From: Flavobacterium frigidarium DSM 17623
Lineage (GTDB): Bacteria; Bacteroidota; Bacteroidia; Flavobacteriales; Flavobacteriaceae
Direction: 5' to 3'
Assembly (NCBI RefSeq): GCF_000425505.1
Contig: NZ_AUDO01000021.1
Coordinates: 1 to 56,326 of the forward strand
Length of the DNA stretch: 56,326 nucleotides
The notes under the pieces are model-generated. The model made no database searches and was not told the origin of the DNA. It saw only the letters and a program-made list of their open reading frames with translations. The first letter of the stretch is position 1. The number at the start of each line of letters is the position of its first letter. The translations under genes and the position numbers were made by a program. Positions 1-8,834 of this stretch are shown piece by piece.

Positions 1-302
1 TTCATAATAGCTCAAGTAATTTCACAGACATTTAAGGTCTCTTTTATGTTTAATTTTTATAAAAAATTAGATAAAGATGTTATTCGAATCCGCACTATGA
101 CTCAAAAACCGTTTAGAAAACTTAGAAGTTGTGGATACGGTAAAAATTCAAATTCAATAGTTTATGATAAATCTACAGACAGTCACAAAGCTTTTTTAAA
201 TAGTATTCGAAAGTAAATGGAAATGTTAAGTTTTCTTATGTCCTTAATGGTGATAAATCAGGTCGCAATGCATATGTATTAAATTTCATTATTTGTCGAT
301 AA
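1..302 (+). pseudogene. 3' end of an unrecognised gene, apparently frameshifted
   Basis: Frame 1 is open from the window edge to a TAA at 214-216 (71 codons). Frame 3 then continues from 204 to a TAA at 300-302 with protein-like content (SYVLNGDKSGRNAYVLNF). The frames overlap around 204-216, so one small indel near the A-rich stretch at 210-218 would join them into one C-terminal region ending at 302. I do not recognise the protein. Its start lies outside the window, so it may be a remnant of a longer gene or a chance pair of open frames. Confidence 0.3.
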
Positions 303-350
303 GTACCATTTAAACAATAAAAAATTATCTTTTGAAATAGATTTATAACG

Positions 351-375
351 AAAAAAACCACTCAAATAGAGCGGT
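351..375 (-). terminator. Rho-independent terminator of the LysE-type gene
   Basis: On the minus strand a 7-bp stem (ACCGCTC/GAGTGGT, one G-T pair) with a 5-base loop is followed by a run of seven T (351-357). It sits just past the stop of the leftward gene at 398. Confidence 0.75.
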
Positions 376-397
376 CTTTATATTTTGAAAACGATAA

Positions 398-1081
398 TTA
401 ATTTTGTTTTTCTATGTTTTGAAAGGCATTTTTAACCATTTCTTTTTCTTGTGGAAACCAACCTTGCGTTATTAAAACCAAACCAAATATCATTAAAACA
501 ATACTTATTCCTTTTTTTATTTTCAAAATATTCTTAGGAGTCATTTTCGATTTTAACTGCTTTGCAAGTAAAATTTTGATGCAATCAATAACCAAATAAG
601 TTATAATTACAGCAGAGAAAAAAGTTAACATTCGACTGTTTTCCATTTGTAACTTAGGTCCTACTGAGATAATAACTGCCATCCAAAAACCCAAAACGCC
701 TATATTGATCACATTCAATAAAAAGCCTTTTACAAACAAACTAAAATAGTTCTTTTTGATGATTTCTTGATCTATCACTGAGGTATTCATTTTCTTCTCT
801 TTGCGAAGACTAATAAGCGAAATCACACCATAAGCAAACATGATAATTCCTCCAAAAATAAATAAAGCAGGCTTGTCTTGTAAACTTTGAATCAATCTAT
901 AACTTCCTAAATAAGCAATGGCAATAAAGAAAACATCTCCTAAAACCACTCCTAAATCAAACACAAGAGCTGCTCTAAATCCTTTGATAATGCTCGTTTC
1001 TAACAAGATAAAAAAGACTGGACCTATCATGAAACTTAGAAAAATTCCCCAAGGAATACCTGATAAAATATCGTTGATCAT
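398..1081 (-). CDS. LysE-family translocator (amino-acid/metabolite exporter)
   Basis: This 227-residue integral membrane protein is of the usual length for the LysE/RhtB exporter family. The N-terminal segment with GIFLSFMIGPVFF (about residues 12-24) matches the family's glycine/proline-rich first helix, and five or six hydrophobic segments follow. Members export amino acids or related small metabolites through the inner membrane; the substrate cannot be told from sequence. It is the last gene of a leftward group after rnr and a GIN-domain gene, 38 bp from the latter, and is followed by a clear terminator. Confidence 0.8.
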   Translation of the reverse strand: MINDILSGIPWGIFLSFMIGPVFFILLETSIIKGFRAALVFDLGVVLGDVFFIAIAYLGSYRLIQSLQDKPALFIFGGIIMFAYGVISLISLRKEKKMNTSVIDQEIIKKNYFSLFVKGFLLNVINIGVLGFWMAVIISVGPKLQMENSRMLTFFSAVIITYLVIDCIKILLAKQLKSKMTPKNILKIKKGISIVLMIFGLVLITQGWFPQEKEMVKNAFQNIEKQN

Positions 1082-1119
1082 TATAAAATGAAATTTATTA
1101 AAAACTAAAAGAGCGCAAT

Positions 1120-1788
1120 TTAAATTTTTTCTTCAATCTTACCACCAAAGACCCTTGCTTTATTAATTTGTTTTGGCTTACCAAAAATGAATATAGAGCC
1201 TCCTGCCCTAACTTTTGCATCGACCAATGCTGTTGCATAGATTTGAGCAGTTCCACCAGCAGAGACGCTAATAGACGTTTGAGAGGTTATTAAATCTCTT
1301 GAATCAAGAATTCCGCCTGTAAGCAAACTAGCATCGTGATTAATTGCTGTTCCAGTAATGGTAACATCAGCGCCTGTAACCACTCTTGTATTCAATTTTT
1401 CTGCAGCAACTTTTAATTTAATTTTAGCCCCTTCCCTAGCACTTACGTTAAAAATAGTAGCAGTAAAAATATCATCACTGCTCACCATAGATCCTTCACT
1501 TGCCTCTACTTCATCAATTTTTTTATAGTACACAGTTACTGAAATATTTTCTCCTGCTAATACTCTAGGAAACGGCATTCTTAATTTTAAATTGCCATTT
1601 TTATTCACAACCTCTACTTCATATTGACGGTCGCCTTCAATTACAACCTTATTTTCATTGGCTGCAATTAATTTAACATTCAACTTATCAAATACCAGTA
1701 CAGCATTAAATTCACCAATAGATTTACTTACTTGAGAAAATACAGGCTGTAAAGCCATAATAAAAACAACGACAAATAACTTCTTCAT
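1120..1788 (-). CDS. head GIN domain-containing protein (DUF2807)
   Basis: This 222-residue secreted protein has a signal peptide (about residues 1-19, ending PVFSQ). The rest is a repetitive beta-rich region with short strands and G/A/S turns (for example AREGAKIKLKVAAEKLNTRV and SVSAGGTAQIYATA), typical of the DUF2807 'putative auto-transporter adhesin, head GIN domain' family common in Bacteroidetes. It probably folds as a right-handed beta-helix in the periplasm or at the cell surface. The function is unknown. It starts 14 bp after the rnr stop and is probably co-transcribed with it. Confidence 0.8.
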   Translation of the reverse strand: MKKLFVVVFIMALQPVFSQVSKSIGEFNAVLVFDKLNVKLIAANENKVVIEGDRQYEVEVVNKNGNLKLRMPFPRVLAGENISVTVYYKKIDEVEASEGSMVSSDDIFTATIFNVSAREGAKIKLKVAAEKLNTRVVTGADVTITGTAINHDASLLTGGILDSRDLITSQTSISVSAGGTAQIYATALVDAKVRAGGSIFIFGKPKQINKARVFGGKIEEKI

Positions 1789-1802
1789 ATAACGTAACTA
1801 TT

Positions 1803-3995
1803 TTATTTTTTGGTCTCGGTATTTCTTCTTAAAAAGTTGAAATCCAATTGTTTTTTTACTAAATCAGCATTTTTAACTTTTACATATATTTCGTCACCTA
1901 GCTGCAAAATATCATTTGATGTAGCACCTACTAAAGCGTACTGCTTCTCATCAAACGTGTAATAATCATCCTTGATGTCTCTAATTCGAACCATCCCTTC
2001 ACATTTATTTTCGATAATTTCGACATAAATTCCCCACTCAGTCACACCAGAAATAACTCCTAAAAATTCTTCATCTTGATGATCCTGCATGTATTTCACC
2101 TGCATGTATTTTATAGAATCTCTCTCAGCATTTGTTGCTAAACCTTCCATAGTAGAACAATGCAAACATTTCTTTTCATAGACTTCCTCATCCGCAGATT
2201 TGGCTCCATCTAGATAAAACTGTAGCAAACGGTGTACCATAACGTCAGGGTAACGACGAATAGGTGAAGTAAAATGTGAATAATAGTTAAATGCAAGTCC
2301 GTAATGGCCTATATTATCTGTTGAATACTTCGCCTTACTCATGGAGCGAATCGCAAGTGTATCGATAAGATTCTGCTCTTTTTTACCATTAACATCAGCC
2401 ATTAACTGATTTAATGATTTAGACACATCACCTTTATTTCTAAAGTCAATTTTGTAACCAAACTTAGCAATCACTGTTTGCATTGCGATCAATTTGTCTT
2501 CATTAGGCTCATCGTGAATACGGTAAATAAATGTTTTCTTTTGTTTTCCAATGTATTCAGCAACTTTTTTATTAGCCAAAAGCATGAATTCTTCAATTAA
2601 ATGATTGGCGTCTCTAGAAACTTTAAAATATACTCCTTGAGGTTCTCCAGCATCATCTAAGTTGAATTTAACTTCTACTTTATCAAAAGAAATAGCACCA
2701 TCTGCCATTCTTTTTCTTCTTAAAATTTTAGCTAACTCGTCTAATTTTAAAGTGGCATCTACAATTTCTGGAGCTACTACGTAAGATGCACCAGTAATCG
2801 AAATATCTTCTGGAATAGTATCTTCTTTAGTTTCGATAATATGTTGCGCTTCTTCGTAAGCAAAACGTTGATCAGAGAAAATAACTGTTCGACCAAACCA
2901 TTGATTTACCACTTGTGCTTTTTCTGAAATTTCGAAAACAGCAGAAAAAGTATATTTCTCCTCCTGTGGACGCAATGAACAAGCAAAATTTGATAAAACT
3001 TCTGGCAACATAGGTACTACCCTATCTACTAAATAAACAGAGGTTGCACGTTGATACGCTTCATCATCAAGAATAGTTCCCTCTTCAAGATAATAAGAAA
3101 CATCAGCGATGTGAATTCCTATTTCGTAATTTCCGTTTTCTAATTTTTTAAATGACAATGCATCATCAAAATCTTTGGCGTCTTTTGGGTCAATAGTAAA
3201 AGTCAGCGTATCACGCATGTCTCTACGATTAGCAATTTCATCTGCAGTTATTGAGGTATCAATTTTTTGTGCAAACGTTTCTACTTCAATAGGAAATTCT
3301 GATGGCAAACCATACTCGGCTAAAATCGCATGAATTTCAGTATCATGTTCTCCAGGTTTTCCTAACACTTTTACAACAGTTCCAAAAGGACTATCTGCTT
3401 TTTTAGGCCAATCTTCAATATGTACCAGTACCACATCTCCTTGCTCTGCCTCTCCTATTTTATCCTTTGGAATAAAAATATCAGTGTACATTTTTGGATT
3501 TGCTGTAGAAACAAATGAAAAGTTTTTTTGAATGTCAATAACTCCAACAAAGTCAGTTTTATTTCTTTCAATTACTTCAATTACTTCACCTTCTGGCTTT
3601 TTACCTTTTCGCTTGTTATAAACATACACCTTTACGATGTCTTTGTCTAAAGCATGGTTTAAATTATTCGTAGGAATAAACACATCTTCTTCTAACTCTT
3701 CACAAACAAAGTAGGCTGTTTTACGACCTGTCATGTCTATCTTACCTTCATAATAGTCCTGACTAGCAGCTTTAATTAGGTATTTTCCAGGTTCAGATTC
3801 TATAATTTTATCTTGAGAGGCTAAAATTTTTAAATCCTTAATGATTTGATTTCTACTCTGGGTATCGTCAAGCTCTAACTTAGCTCCTATTTGTTTATAA
3901 TTGAATGCTTTATTAGCACTTTGCGATAGTATTTTTATAATTTTATCTGAGAGGTCTTTCTCTTTTTTTACCGGCTTTCTTAATCTTTTACTCAT
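1803..3995 (-). CDS. rnr: Ribonuclease R (3'-5' exoribonuclease)
   Basis: This 730-residue protein has the RNase II/R layout: an N-terminal helix-turn-helix-like region (about 15-75), OB-fold cold-shock domains (about 80-230), the RNB catalytic domain beginning near residue 265 with the acidic metal-binding motif IDPKDAKDFDDALSF, and a C-terminal S1 domain (about 640-725, EEFLGVISGVTEWGIYVEII). It degrades structured RNA processively from the 3' end, including rRNA and mRNA fragments. The lysine-rich ends are usual for RNase R. It is the first gene of the leftward group and faces away from the DUF2007 gene at 4118. Confidence 0.95.
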   Translation of the reverse strand: MSKRLRKPVKKEKDLSDKIIKILSQSANKAFNYKQIGAKLELDDTQSRNQIIKDLKILASQDKIIESEPGKYLIKAASQDYYEGKIDMTGRKTAYFVCEELEEDVFIPTNNLNHALDKDIVKVYVYNKRKGKKPEGEVIEVIERNKTDFVGVIDIQKNFSFVSTANPKMYTDIFIPKDKIGEAEQGDVVLVHIEDWPKKADSPFGTVVKVLGKPGEHDTEIHAILAEYGLPSEFPIEVETFAQKIDTSITADEIANRRDMRDTLTFTIDPKDAKDFDDALSFKKLENGNYEIGIHIADVSYYLEEGTILDDEAYQRATSVYLVDRVVPMLPEVLSNFACSLRPQEEKYTFSAVFEISEKAQVVNQWFGRTVIFSDQRFAYEEAQHIIETKEDTIPEDISITGASYVVAPEIVDATLKLDELAKILRRKRMADGAISFDKVEVKFNLDDAGEPQGVYFKVSRDANHLIEEFMLLANKKVAEYIGKQKKTFIYRIHDEPNEDKLIAMQTVIAKFGYKIDFRNKGDVSKSLNQLMADVNGKKEQNLIDTLAIRSMSKAKYSTDNIGHYGLAFNYYSHFTSPIRRYPDVMVHRLLQFYLDGAKSADEEVYEKKCLHCSTMEGLATNAERDSIKYMQVKYMQDHQDEEFLGVISGVTEWGIYVEIIENKCEGMVRIRDIKDDYYTFDEKQYALVGATSNDILQLGDEIYVKVKNADLVKKQLDFNFLRRNTETKK

Positions 3996-4117
3996 AAATC
4001 TTTTCTTAAAGGTCGAAAATTACAAAATAGTTAACAGTTATAAGAAAATAGCAAGGAGTTTTAAAGAAAATATAACTTTCAACAGTTAATTGTATCTTTA
4101 TTGAAAGAATCAAAAAT

Positions 4118-4357
4118 ATGGAAAGATTTATCACTATTGCAGTCTTCGATTACATACATGAAATCGAAATATTAAAGCACAGATTAGATCACGAAGGATT
4201 GCAATATTTTTTTGAAAACGAAATCATGTCTTCGTTTGCTCCAATGTATTCGACTGCATTGGGTGGAATCAAACTTAAAATTCATCCTAACGATATTGAA
4301 ACAGTAAAATCGATTCTTCATGAAATGAGATACGACAACAATCTTAGAATCGTTTAA
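4118..4357 (+). CDS. DUF2007 domain protein (putative signal-transducing protein)
   Basis: This 79-residue soluble protein contains one small alpha/beta domain of the DUF2007 type. The 'eIeilKhrLdhEGLqYFFENEi...GGIKLKIHPND' pattern matches members, which resemble the ferredoxin-like fold of PII-type proteins. Its role is unknown. It stands alone, divergent from rnr and followed by the long AT-rich gap. A near match to the Bacteroidetes -7 box (TATCTTTA, 4093-4100) lies just upstream. Confidence 0.75.
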   Translation: MERFITIAVFDYIHEIEILKHRLDHEGLQYFFENEIMSSFAPMYSTALGGIKLKIHPNDIETVKSILHEMRYDNNLRIV

Positions 4358-5050
4358 TTTTTTTGAAAGTTGTCAACACATATATAATTAAACAAAAAGA
4401 AAAATTAAATTTAAATTATTTATTAATGGGTATTATAGCGTGTTAATAGCTACTATAAAATTATTGAAAAAAGGTTTGAATTTTAGTTTTCGTCTTTTAT
4501 ATGGAGTTATTAACAATGAAGAAGGTTTATAAGATGCTTATTTTCAAAGAGTATTCAATTTTAATTAACAACGGTTGATAAACGAAAAGATACTGAAATT
4601 GTAAATAACTAATTTTTAAAATTATGTTGATAAACCTGTTTAGACTATTGATAACTTTTCTAAAAATTGAGACAACTTTTCTAGGTTTTTAAATCTCGGT
4701 TTTGGATTAGATAATTTTTTTAAACTACCAAAAAATAGTTCTAATATTCTTTCTCAACTTATTAACAATTTCTATTAACATAACGTTAACTGAATATCAA
4801 GTATTTAGCATACGCTATTAACAATGAGAAATTTTAATAAAAAATAGTAATTTAATATATTGATAATCAAATAATTAACTAGTTATTAATATTGTTAATA
4901 ACTATGTAATATATTGATTACAAAGGTTTAAAGCATTTTATAAGGGCATCTCTAAAAATCAAACAATATAATTCTCAAATATTAAATGGTAAGAACAATT
5001 ATCCAACATACTTTTGATAAATTTGCAGTACACAACTTAATACATAAATC
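4358..5050. other. Candidate replication origin (AT-rich, DnaA-box-like cluster)
   Basis: This 693-bp gap holds no credible gene. It carries six copies of YTATTAACA: forward at 4507-4515, 4759-4767, 4772-4780 and 4815-4823, reverse at 4441-4449 and 4893-4901. It also has four copies of the related TTATCAAYM type on the minus strand, at 4573-4581, 4625-4633 (TGTTGATAA, one base from the classical DnaA box), 4646-4654 and 4858-4866. A nearly pure A/T stretch at about 4830-4915 could unwind. Genes to the left run leftward and most to the right run rightward, as expected around an origin. There is no dnaA beside it, so this remains a hypothesis. Confidence 0.4.
5018..5025 (+). promoter_or_regulatory. 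-7 promoter box of rpiB
   Basis: TAAATTTG matches the Bacteroidetes TAnnTTTG box exactly, 25 bp before the rpiB ATG. No clear -33 TTG is seen. Confidence 0.6.
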
Positions 5051-5482
5051 ATGAAAATTTCAATAGGAAACGATCACGCAGGACCAGACTATAAAAAAGC
5101 TATTGTAGCGATGCTTGAATCAAAAGGGTACGAAGTTACAAATTACGGAACCGATAGTGTCGATAGTGTCGATTATCCTGATTTTGCACATCCTGTAGCT
5201 ACAAACGTGGAAGAAGGTAAGGCAGACTTCGGAATTTTAATTTGCGGTAGTGGTAACGGAATCGCTATGTCGGCAAATAAACATCAAAATGTACGTGCTG
5301 GTTTATGCTGGATTAAAGAAATTGCTGCATTGGCAAGACAGCATAATGATGCTAATATTGTTTGTATTCCAGCTAGATATACCTCGATACAACAAGCGAT
5401 TGAAATTGTAGAAACTTTTTTAACTACTGATTTTGAAGGTGGAAGACATCAAAATAGAGTAAATAAAATTGCTTGTTCATAA
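5051..5482 (+). CDS. rpiB: Ribose 5-phosphate isomerase B
   Basis: This 143-residue enzyme interconverts ribose 5-phosphate and ribulose 5-phosphate in the pentose phosphate pathway. It is of full length for the RpiB/LacAB family. The key residues are visible: D8-H9 in the GNDHAGPD motif, the catalytic Cys65 followed by the GSGNG anion-hole loop (66-70), H98 in the RQHNDAN segment, and R109 and R132 for phosphate binding. It has its own -7 box and a strong terminator, so it is probably monocistronic. Confidence 0.93.
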   Translation: MKISIGNDHAGPDYKKAIVAMLESKGYEVTNYGTDSVDSVDYPDFAHPVATNVEEGKADFGILICGSGNGIAMSANKHQNVRAGLCWIKEIAALARQHNDANIVCIPARYTSIQQAIEIVETFLTTDFEGGRHQNRVNKIACS

Positions 5483-5503
5483 CTCATTTGTCTTAAAATA
5501 AGA

Positions 5504-5534
5504 AAGGGTTAAGCATCACGCTTAACCCTTTTTT
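5504..5534 (+). terminator. Terminator of rpiB, possibly bidirectional
   Basis: An 11-bp perfect stem (AAGGGTTAAGC/GCTTAACCCTT) with loop ATCAC is followed by a T run. It also lies beyond the stop of the leftward DUF1294 gene (5554) and has A residues on its left side, so it may serve both. Confidence 0.85.
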
Positions 5535-5553
5535 ATTTTATAAAACTGTCTAT

Positions 5554-5832
5554 TTAAATGCGTACTACTTTATAGTAGGTTGCCAAGAAGAGCAATACAA
5601 TTTGAAAAAATACTATTGTAAAAAATCGAACTAAATAACTTCTTTTTGATGTTTTATGTCTAAAAAGTAACATACTTATACCTGAAGCAATAGTACCTCC
5701 AGCTAGTACAAAGAGAAGCAGCGTGCGTTCCGGAATGCGATATCGGCGTTTTTTAGCCAGATGTTTATCATAACCTATCAATATAAAAGCGATACTATTT
5801 ACAACTAAAAAATAGTAGAATAAAAAATTCAT
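5554..5832 (-). CDS. DUF1294 family small membrane protein
   Basis: This 92-residue protein has three hydrophobic segments. The motif YDKHLAKKRRYRIPERTLL followed by a GG-containing helix (FVLAGGTIASG) is the DUF1294 signature. The role of the family is unknown; it is often found with cold-shock or nucleic-acid domains, but here only the membrane part is present. Its ATG lies head-to-head with the Tex gene. Confidence 0.75.
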   Translation of the reverse strand: MNFLFYYFLVVNSIAFILIGYDKHLAKKRRYRIPERTLLLFVLAGGTIASGISMLLFRHKTSKRSYLVRFFTIVFFQIVLLFLATYYKVVRI

Positions 5833-5886
5833 TTGAGTCTATTTAAGTTTCAAAGATATTATTTTAGCTGTCCGAAAAAAAATAAA

Positions 5887-8010
5887 ATGAACAACATACA
5901 ATTCATCTCCAAGTCTGTTAATACAGCAGCCGTAAACATTCAAAAAACTGTTCAATTATTACAAGAAGATTGTACAATTCCGTTTATTTCCAGATATCGA
6001 AAAGATACTACTGGAAATCTAGACGAAGTACAGATCGAAAATATAGCCAAGCTTCAAAAGGAATATGAAGTGATTGTAAAGCGCAAAGAAGCGATTTTGA
6101 AATCAATCATGGAGCAAGGAGCCATGAACGAAACCTTGTTTGCTAAAATTGACAAAAGCTTTGATTTGCAAGAGTTAGAAGATTTCTATTTGCCCTATAA
6201 AAAAAAGAAAAAGACCAAGGCCGATGTTGCTCGTGAAAACGGATTAGAACCACTGGCTAAAATCATTATGGCGCAAGGCAAAAATGATGTTGATTTCTTG
6301 TCGACTAAGTATTTGAACGAAAATGTAACAAACGAAGAGGCTGCTTTACAAGGTGCGCGTGATATCGTAGCCGAATGGATTAATGAAAATATATATGTTC
6401 GAAAGCAACTGCGACGTTTATACGAGCGCAAAGCTACGATCACCACTAAGGTCGTTAAAAGCAAAAAAGACGAGGAAGCAGCACAAAAATTCAACCAATA
6501 TTTTGAGTGGTCAGAGCCGTTGACCAAAGCACCTTCGCACCGCTTGATGGCTATGTTACGTGCCGAAAATGAAGGTTTTATTAAGTTTAAAGTCGAAGTT
6601 AACATTGATGATGCGTATGCAATTATTGATGAAATAGTACTAAAAGGTCAAAGTGCAAGTACCTCACATGTGCAATTGGCAATTGAAGACAGTTACAAAC
6701 GTTTACTAAATCCAGCAATTTCTAATGAAGCGTTGCAAGAAGCGAAGGCAAAGGCAGATGCCAATTCTATTCAGGTTTTTGCTAATAATTTAGGACAATT
6801 ATTGTTGGCACCGCCTTTGGGTGAAAAACGAATTCTAGCGATTGATCCTGGTTTTAGATCGGGATGTAAAGTAGTTTGTTTGGACGAAAAAGGAGATTTA
6901 TTATACAATGAAAATATCTATCCGCACGCGCCGCAGAACGAAACGGCCATGGCGATGAAAAAGATAAAATCCATGGTAAACGCCTATAAAATTGATGCCA
7001 TCTCTATAGGAAACGGAACTGCTTCACGCGAAACCGAATTTTTCATCAAGAAAATTGCTTTTGATAAATCGGTGCAAGTATTTATCGTTTCAGAGGCTGG
7101 AGCTTCAGTTTACTCGGCATCGAAAATTGCTCGAGAAGAATTTCCAGATTATGATGTGACCGTTCGTGGTTCGGTTTCAATTGGGAGACGATTGTCTGAC
7201 CCGTTGGCCGAGTTGGTAAAAATTGACCCAAAAGCCATTGGAGTAGGACAGTACCAGCATGATGTGGATCAAAATAAATTAAAAGAAGAACTAGATAATA
7301 CGGTGATTCGTTGCGTGAACTCAGTAGGGATCAATATTAACACAGCGAGTAAACATTTGTTGAGCTACGTGAGTGGAATAGGAGAGAAGTTGGCTGAAAA
7401 CATTGTAAACTACCGCTCTGAAAACGGTCCATTCGAAGACAGAAAACAATTGAAAAAAGTGCCCCGCCTGGGTGAAAAGGCATACCAGCAAGGAGTAGCC
7501 TTTATCCGAATTTCTAATGCTAAAAATCCGTTAGATAATTCGGCGGTGCACCCAGAAGCGTACAAGATTGTGGAAAAAATGGCCAAGGATTTAAAATTGA
7601 CCGTCAATGATTTGATAGCCAATAAAGAAAAAACAGCCTTAATCAAACCAGAGAATTACATCACTCCAGAAATTGGATTATTAACTTTGAAGGACATTAT
7701 TAAAGAGCTCGAAAAGCCAGGATTAGACCCAAGAAAAGCCGCAAAAGTGTTTGAATTTGATCCAAATGTAAAAACCATAAAAGACGTAAAATCTGGAATG
7801 ATTCTGCCAGGAATAGTGAATAACATCACAAACTTTGGTTGTTTTGTAGACATAGGAGTCAAAGAAAGTGGTTTGGTACATATCTCACAACTTAAAGCAG
7901 GCTTTGTAAGCGATGTAAACGAAGTAGTGAAGTTACACCAACACGTTACCGTAAAAGTAACTGAGGTGGACGAAGATAGAAAGAGAATTCAATTGACGAT
8001 GGTGATTTAA
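5887..8010 (+). CDS. tex: Tex-family RNA-binding transcription accessory protein
   Basis: This 707-residue protein has the standard Tex architecture: an N-terminal helical Tex domain, a YqgF/RNase H-like domain from about 316 (ILAIDPGFRSGCKVV), helix-hairpin-helix motifs at about 485-541 (YVSGIGEKLAENIVNYR and KVPRLGEKAYQQ) and a C-terminal S1 RNA-binding domain at about 636-705. Tex proteins are conserved, resemble eukaryotic Spt6 and act around transcription and RNA. I chose the ATG at 5887 because MNNIQFISKS begins the conserved region; the 18 codons upstream to a TTG at 5833 do not look like part of the protein. Confidence 0.92.
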   Translation: MNNIQFISKSVNTAAVNIQKTVQLLQEDCTIPFISRYRKDTTGNLDEVQIENIAKLQKEYEVIVKRKEAILKSIMEQGAMNETLFAKIDKSFDLQELEDFYLPYKKKKKTKADVARENGLEPLAKIIMAQGKNDVDFLSTKYLNENVTNEEAALQGARDIVAEWINENIYVRKQLRRLYERKATITTKVVKSKKDEEAAQKFNQYFEWSEPLTKAPSHRLMAMLRAENEGFIKFKVEVNIDDAYAIIDEIVLKGQSASTSHVQLAIEDSYKRLLNPAISNEALQEAKAKADANSIQVFANNLGQLLLAPPLGEKRILAIDPGFRSGCKVVCLDEKGDLLYNENIYPHAPQNETAMAMKKIKSMVNAYKIDAISIGNGTASRETEFFIKKIAFDKSVQVFIVSEAGASVYSASKIAREEFPDYDVTVRGSVSIGRRLSDPLAELVKIDPKAIGVGQYQHDVDQNKLKEELDNTVIRCVNSVGININTASKHLLSYVSGIGEKLAENIVNYRSENGPFEDRKQLKKVPRLGEKAYQQGVAFIRISNAKNPLDNSAVHPEAYKIVEKMAKDLKLTVNDLIANKEKTALIKPENYITPEIGLLTLKDIIKELEKPGLDPRKAAKVFEFDPNVKTIKDVKSGMILPGIVNNITNFGCFVDIGVKESGLVHISQLKAGFVSDVNEVVKLHQHVTVKVTEVDEDRKRIQLTMVI

Positions 8011-8044
8011 GTTTTGAAGAGTACAATCAACTTCCCCGTAGTTT

Positions 8045-8397
8045 GTCTCGCTTAAAGCGTCTCAGCAACTATGATTCACTTGTGTAGAGACTCTTTCAGA
8101 GTGACAAATATTTTGTGATAAGATTTGTGTAGTAAAAATTGTGTAACAAATCTTCAACAATAATACTCCACAATCAACTTCCACCTAGTTTGTCACGCTG
8201 AAAGCGTCTCAGCTAATGTGAGTAACTTGTGTAGAGACTCTTTCAGAGTGACAATAGTGTGTGAAGAGTATTGTGTTATGATTTTTGAGAAAAAGAAAGA
8301 GACAAAGTTACGTCAAAATTTACTTCCCCACCGTTTATCACGCTGAAAGCGTCTCAGCAATTTTGAATTATTGATCTAGAAACTTTTTCGAAGTGAT
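8045..8397. repeat. Palindromic repeat array, left part (3 units of 61 bp)
   Basis: Three units lie at 8045-8105, 8192-8252 and 8337-8397 (the last is diverged). Each is 61 bp: a left arm beginning GTCACGCTGAAAGCGTCTC, a variable centre of about 17 bp, and a right arm ending GACTCTTTCAGAGTGAC. The arms are imperfect inverted copies of each other (about 18 of 22 positions). Each arm can also fold by itself (CGCTTAAAGCG; ACTCTTTCAGAGT). The intervening sequences are also similar, giving a period of about 146 bp. No other gene is visible in 8011-8477. Confidence 0.9.
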
Positions 8398-8477
8398 AAT
8401 TGTAATTTGCTAATACCTTAATAATTAACTACTTTGGGCTACTATAACTTCACTAACAACGTCAAAATACAGCTTTT

Positions 8478-8786
8478 ATGATTGAATACACAGAGGGTAT
8501 TTATAATTTTTATGTCTACATAATAACTAATAAAAACAAGAAGGTACTTTATACTGGTGTGACTAATAATTTACGAAGACGTTTAGGAGAGCATAAAAAC
8601 AAACTAAACCCAAATAGTTTTACTGCTAGATATAATGTAGAGTTTTTACTTTATTATGAACATTTTGGTTGGATACAACTAGCAATCGCTAGAGAGAAAG
8701 AAATTAAGTTGATGAATCGGGATTTAAAAGAAGAGTTAATAAATACGATAAATCCTGAATGGAATTTTTTGAATGAATTGTTTTGA
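8478..8786 (+). CDS. GIY-YIG nuclease family protein (UPF0213/URI-like)
   Basis: This 102-residue protein is a single GIY-YIG endonuclease domain. The two tyrosine motifs are present as YVYII (about residues 12-16) and YTGVTNN (about 25-31). They are followed by the catalytic arginine region NLRRRLGEHK and the metal-binding glutamate in AREKEIK (about 72-78), so the active site looks intact. It sits inside the palindromic array, between units three and four. Directly at its stop codon begins a remnant of a repeat right arm (GAGACTCTTT, 8785-8794). Small GIY-YIG proteins of this type are common in Flavobacteriia; a link with the flanking repeats is my inference. Confidence 0.88.
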   Translation: MIEYTEGIYNFYVYIITNKNKKVLYTGVTNNLRRRLGEHKNKLNPNSFTARYNVEFLLYYEHFGWIQLAIAREKEIKLMNRDLKEELINTINPEWNFLNELF

Positions 8787-8834
8787 GACTCTTTGTAATC
8801 ACAAATTTAACTGTAATAATACTCATTAAAGTTT

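Noticed and set aside
3901..4089. Open frame on the plus strand over the rnr start
   Set aside because: It overlaps the RNase R N-terminus, and the protein has no recognisable features.
5152..5172. Short direct repeat GATAGTGTC in rpiB as a phase-variation tract
   Set aside because: It encodes the normal DSVDSVDYPD stretch of RpiB, there are only two copies, and 9-bp units keep the frame.
5833..5886. TTG at 5833 as start of tex
   Set aside because: The extra 18 residues do not match the Tex N-terminus, and the TTG touches the start codon of the divergent DUF1294 gene.
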